From: Rhodospirillales bacterium
GTDB taxonomy: Bacteria > Pseudomonadota > Alphaproteobacteria > Azospirillales > Azospirillaceae
Assembly: GCA_003165295.1 (NCBI GenBank)
Contig: PLTC01000081.1
Span: 4,366 to 40,096 of the forward strand
DNA length: 35,731 nucleotides
Direction: 5' to 3'
Of this stretch, positions 33,641 to 35,731 are shown in pieces. How positions within the stretch are numbered: position 1 is the first letter of the stretch; every line of letters starts with the position of its first letter. The notes beneath the pieces were generated by a model that made no database searches, was not told the origin of the DNA, and worked only from the letters and a program-made list of their open reading frames with translations. Both the position numbers and the translations under genes were made by a program.

Positions 33641-33655
33641 GCCCACGCCACCGGG

Positions 33656-34723
33656 TCAGGCCGCGGGCCCACGGTCAGGGACGGGGGGCGCACCGGCAAC
33701 CAGCGCCAGCAGCGCCGCAGCCATGCGCCCGGCGCCACCGCCGTCGATCAACCGCCGCTGGCGCCGCGACATCCCGGCGGCGGCGGCGCGGTCTCCGAGC
33801 AGTGTGTTCACCGCGCCCCGCACCGCCGCGGCATCGAAGCCGCCCCCGGCGCCGAGGTCATGGATACAGCCCCGCCCGGCCAGCCAGCGCGCTTCGGGAA
33901 GGAGATTCGGAATCTGGGGATAGACCACCGCCGGCACCCCCACCGCCAGCGCCTCGTAGACGATCATGCCGCCGGTGATCAGCGCCACCGGAGCCGAAGC
34001 CAGCAGCGCCGCCAGTTCCGCCCCGCTCTGCCCGACCAGCACCTGGATGCCGGCGGCGTCGCCCGCCGAGACCAGCGCCGCCCGGTCAGGAAACGCCGCT
34101 CCGACCACCAGCCGCGAACGGCCCCAACCGGTCCGATCGAGCACCTCGGAGGCCAGAAACCGCGCCCAGTCGGCGGCGCCGGCGCCGCTGCCCACCACCA
34201 TCAGCACCCCGGCTTCGCGCCCGACGCCTGGCCCGGCTCCCGCCGCCGGCCACCGGCTCCGGCCAAAGACCGGACGCAGCAGCGTGTGGCGCGGCCCGGC
34301 CAGCACCTGCGCCCGTGCAGGCAGACCGGAATAGCGGTGATACGCCTCAAGCACCGTGCCGTTGACCACCAGATCCGCGTCCAGGTCACCGCCCTCGTCG
34401 TCGATCACCGCCACCACCGCCCCCGGCACCGCCCGGCGCACCAGCCGGGACCACGGACCGTTGCGCCGCGGGTGATCGATCACCACCGCCGCCGGCCCCA
34501 GGCCAGCCAGAATCCGGGCAAAGCCGTCGTCGTCATCCGCCGCCACCACCGGCACCGTCCCGCGGCCGGGAAACAGCCCCGGCAGCACCGCGCCGGCGCC
34601 GACCACCGTCACCACTGCGCTTTCGCCCAATGCCTCGGCCAGTGCGGCGCAGCGCACTCCGTGGCCAAGCCCGATCAGATGATCGGCATCGACGCGGATC
34701 ACCAGTCGCGGCGCCCGGGTCAT
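33656..34723 (-). CDS. PseG-like nucleotide-sugar hydrolase/glycosyltransferase-fold protein
   Basis: A 355-aa GT-B-fold protein resembling PseG, the UDP-sugar hydrolase of pseudaminic acid synthesis. The N-terminus IRVDADHLIGLGHGVRCAALAEAL parallels the FRVD-IGxGHxxRCxxLA signature of that family. The C-terminal domain has LVVGAAFPDR and ALITGGMIVYEALAVGVPAVVYPQIPNLLPEARWL, a MurG/PseG-like donor-sugar region. It probably releases UDP from an activated amino sugar, or transfers that sugar, in the cytosol. ATG 34723 places the conserved start at residue 6; the longer frame to 34837 is not conserved-looking. It is the third gene of a minus-strand set with an aminotransferase and a methyltransferase, supporting a role in a surface or flagellar glycan. 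The exact sugar is unknown. Confidence 0.75.
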   Translation of the reverse strand: MTRAPRLVIRVDADHLIGLGHGVRCAALAEALGESAVVTVVGAGAVLPGLFPGRGTVPVVAADDDDGFARILAGLGPAAVVIDHPRRNGPWSRLVRRAVPGAVVAVIDDEGGDLDADLVVNGTVLEAYHRYSGLPARAQVLAGPRHTLLRPVFGRSRWPAAGAGPGVGREAGVLMVVGSGAGAADWARFLASEVLDRTGWGRSRLVVGAAFPDRAALVSAGDAAGIQVLVGQSGAELAALLASAPVALITGGMIVYEALAVGVPAVVYPQIPNLLPEARWLAGRGCIHDLGAGGGFDAAAVRGAVNTLLGDRAAAAGMSRRQRRLIDGGGAGRMAAALLALVAGAPPVPDRGPAA

Positions 34724-34784
34724 GACCCGGAACCCGACCAGGAATGCCCGGGTCCACCCCTTGCCGCCCCCAATGACGTCATGG

Positions 34785-35510
34785 TCACGGCCCCTTGCCC
34801 AACACCAGATGCCATTCCTCGTCCTGGAACCGGCCATTGCCGAAGGTCACGGTCGAGCGGTCCACCAAAACCGGATCGAAGCGGGAAAAGCAGTCCTCAA
34901 GGCCGGTGCGGTCGAGCAAGGTCAGAGTCATTCCCAGTTCCGTGCTCCAGCTCATGCCCTCCACGGTGCGGTCGAGCCGAACCTGATAATCGCCGAGGGA
35001 CGTACCATGTTGGCCCCGACTGTCCCCGGCACTCTTGATCACCACGAAGGCGCGACCGCCCGGTTTCAGCACCCGGTGGAGTTCCGCCACCGCCGCCCGC
35101 AAGCCCGGATAGGGCAGATAGTAGAGCACGCCATAGGATAACACGGCGTCAAAACTGTCCCCGGCGAAAGGCAGGCGATCCACCGAGGCCACCGCTCCGC
35201 TCAGCGACAGGCCGCGGCCCGCCGCCGCAGCCACGGCAGCAGCCACCGCCACCGCCGAAAAATCGACCACCGTGGTCCGATAGCCCTCCGCCGCCGCGAA
35301 CAGCCCGTGCCGCCCGGTACCCGAACCCGCATCCAGCAGCGACACCCGGGCCGCCTCATCCCGCGGAAAACTACGGAACAACCAGCGGATCACCGAGGGT
35401 TCGGGATGAACCGGAGCGAATCGGGGCCGGGCAAACAACTGGTTCCAGCCATCGCGGCGAGAATCTGACCCAAAAGTATCGGATATTCGGATCAGGGGAT
35501 GACCGGTCAT
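34785..35510 (-). CDS. SAM-dependent methyltransferase (class I)
   Basis: A 241-aa Rossmann-fold methyltransferase. Motif I is SLLDAGSGTGRHGLFAAAEG (about residue 58 onward). VVDF follows, and the motif IV to post-motif region reads DSFDAVLSYGVLYYLPYPGL and LHRVLKPGGRAFVVI, as in methyltransferase-11/25 proteins. The C-terminal part has family-variable sequence (YQVRLDRTVEGMSWSTELGMTLTLLD). Its substrate is likely a sugar or glycan precursor given the neighbours, but that is inference. ATG 35510 follows GAGGCGG. The upstream aminotransferase stop (35515-35517) lies only 4 bases before this start, so the genes are probably translationally coupled. Confidence 0.88.
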   Translation of the reverse strand: MTGHPLIRISDTFGSDSRRDGWNQLFARPRFAPVHPEPSVIRWLFRSFPRDEAARVSLLDAGSGTGRHGLFAAAEGYRTTVVDFSAVAVAAAVAAAAGRGLSLSGAVASVDRLPFAGDSFDAVLSYGVLYYLPYPGLRAAVAELHRVLKPGGRAFVVIKSAGDSRGQHGTSLGDYQVRLDRTVEGMSWSTELGMTLTLLDRTGLEDCFSRFDPVLVDRSTVTFGNGRFQDEEWHLVLGKGP

Positions 35511-35514
35511 GGCA

Positions 35515-35731
35515 TCATTCCGCCTCAATAACCTTTTCGATCAGTTCCGCCGCCTGCCGGACGCGCTCCGGGGTGGTATCATTTGTCACCCACAGGTTGA
35601 GAACCTCCCGGCCCCAGGCGGCGGCCTCCTCGCCGCATTCCGCCCCGAACCAGTGGGGATACGCGGTGTTCAGCGGCGGATAGTTGGTGCCGGCGTCGAG
35701 TCCCGCGGTCCGCAGCGCCGCCACCACCCGG
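35515..35731 (-). CDS. C-terminal fragment of a DegT/DnrJ-type sugar aminotransferase (runs off window)
   Basis: Only the last 71 residues are in the window, because the gene begins beyond base 35731. The visible part ends TNYPPLNTAYPHW, REVLNLWVTNDTTPERVRQAAELIEKVI, consistent with the final small domain of a fold-type I PLP enzyme such as the DegT/DnrJ/EryC1 sugar aminotransferases. The active-site lysine lies outside the window, so the assignment is tentative. Together with the coupled methyltransferase and PseG-like genes it suggests an amino-sugar pathway. Confidence 0.6.
   Translation of the reverse strand, partial: RVVAALRTAGLDAGTNYPPLNTAYPHWFGAECGEEAAAWGREVLNLWVTNDTTPERVRQAAELIEKVIEAE

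Noticed and set aside
33482-33646. Longer form of the 39-residue lipoprotein including FDPEA repeats
   Set aside because: The signal peptide must be N-terminal for a lipoprotein, and a strong ribosome site sits just before ATG 33481.

Overview
The window looks like chromosomal DNA of a GC-rich alphaproteobacterium, most likely a Rhodospirillales relative (Magnetospirillum/Rhodospirillum-type). This rests on strong G/C third-position bias, abundant signalling proteins, two hemerythrin domains, a chemoreceptor, a CheC-type phosphatase and the edge of a surface-sugar cluster. Taxonomy is inferred from gene content. No rRNA, tRNA, CRISPR array, insertion sequence or phage gene was recognised.

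Left part (1-10.5 kb). A group IV PLP decarboxylase of ornithine-decarboxylase type (162-1319) and an AT-rich standalone bacteriohemerythrin (1571-1975) lie on the plus strand. They face a minus-strand run read right to left: a Lon-like AAA_32 protease (8305-6290), a Cache-HAMP-chemoreceptor with a C-terminal hemerythrin domain (6162-4030), an XdhC-type protein (3967-2798) and a membrane-anchored coiled-coil protein (2578-2093). A fluoride channel gene with a DUF190 partner (8500-9244) and an orphan FemAB/GNAT-like protein (9326-10489) follow on the plus strand.

Central part (10.5-30.5 kb) is a signalling island. A minus-strand operon encodes a STAS protein, an RsbW-type ATPase and a receiver-PP2C phosphatase, which together form a complete partner-switching module. 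Divergent from it, a membrane PAS histidine kinase overlaps by 4 bases a hybrid kinase with a DUF3369-type receiver, PAS, kinase core, degenerate receiver, receiver and HPt. Next comes an unusual 1130-aa fusion of an acetoacetate-decarboxylase-like region to a phytoene-desaturase-like FAD oxidoreductase. It is followed 54 bases later by a 2310-residue protein joining Ser/Thr kinase, AAA ATPase, helical repeats, GAF, PAS, histidine kinase, two receivers and HPt, and then by a single-domain receiver. A convergent CheC-like CheY-P phosphatase with both catalytic motifs intact closes the island. Co-orientation suggests that enzyme, giant kinase and receiver belong together, but that link is inferred.

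Right part (30.5-35.7 kb). A cytochrome b561, a CxxC/CxC zinc-ribbon-like protein, two hypothetical proteins and two small lipoproteins (one Gly/His/Tyr-rich) are followed by a minus-strand set: an aminotransferase C-terminus cut by the window edge, a SAM methyltransferase and a PseG-like protein. This set resembles the edge of a nonulosonate or other surface-glycan cluster.

The most novel-looking elements are the decarboxylase-oxidoreductase fusion with an apparent fossil gene boundary inside it, its linkage to the giant kinase, and the STAS/ATPase/PP2C operon in which the ATPase gene lacks an obvious canonical start.
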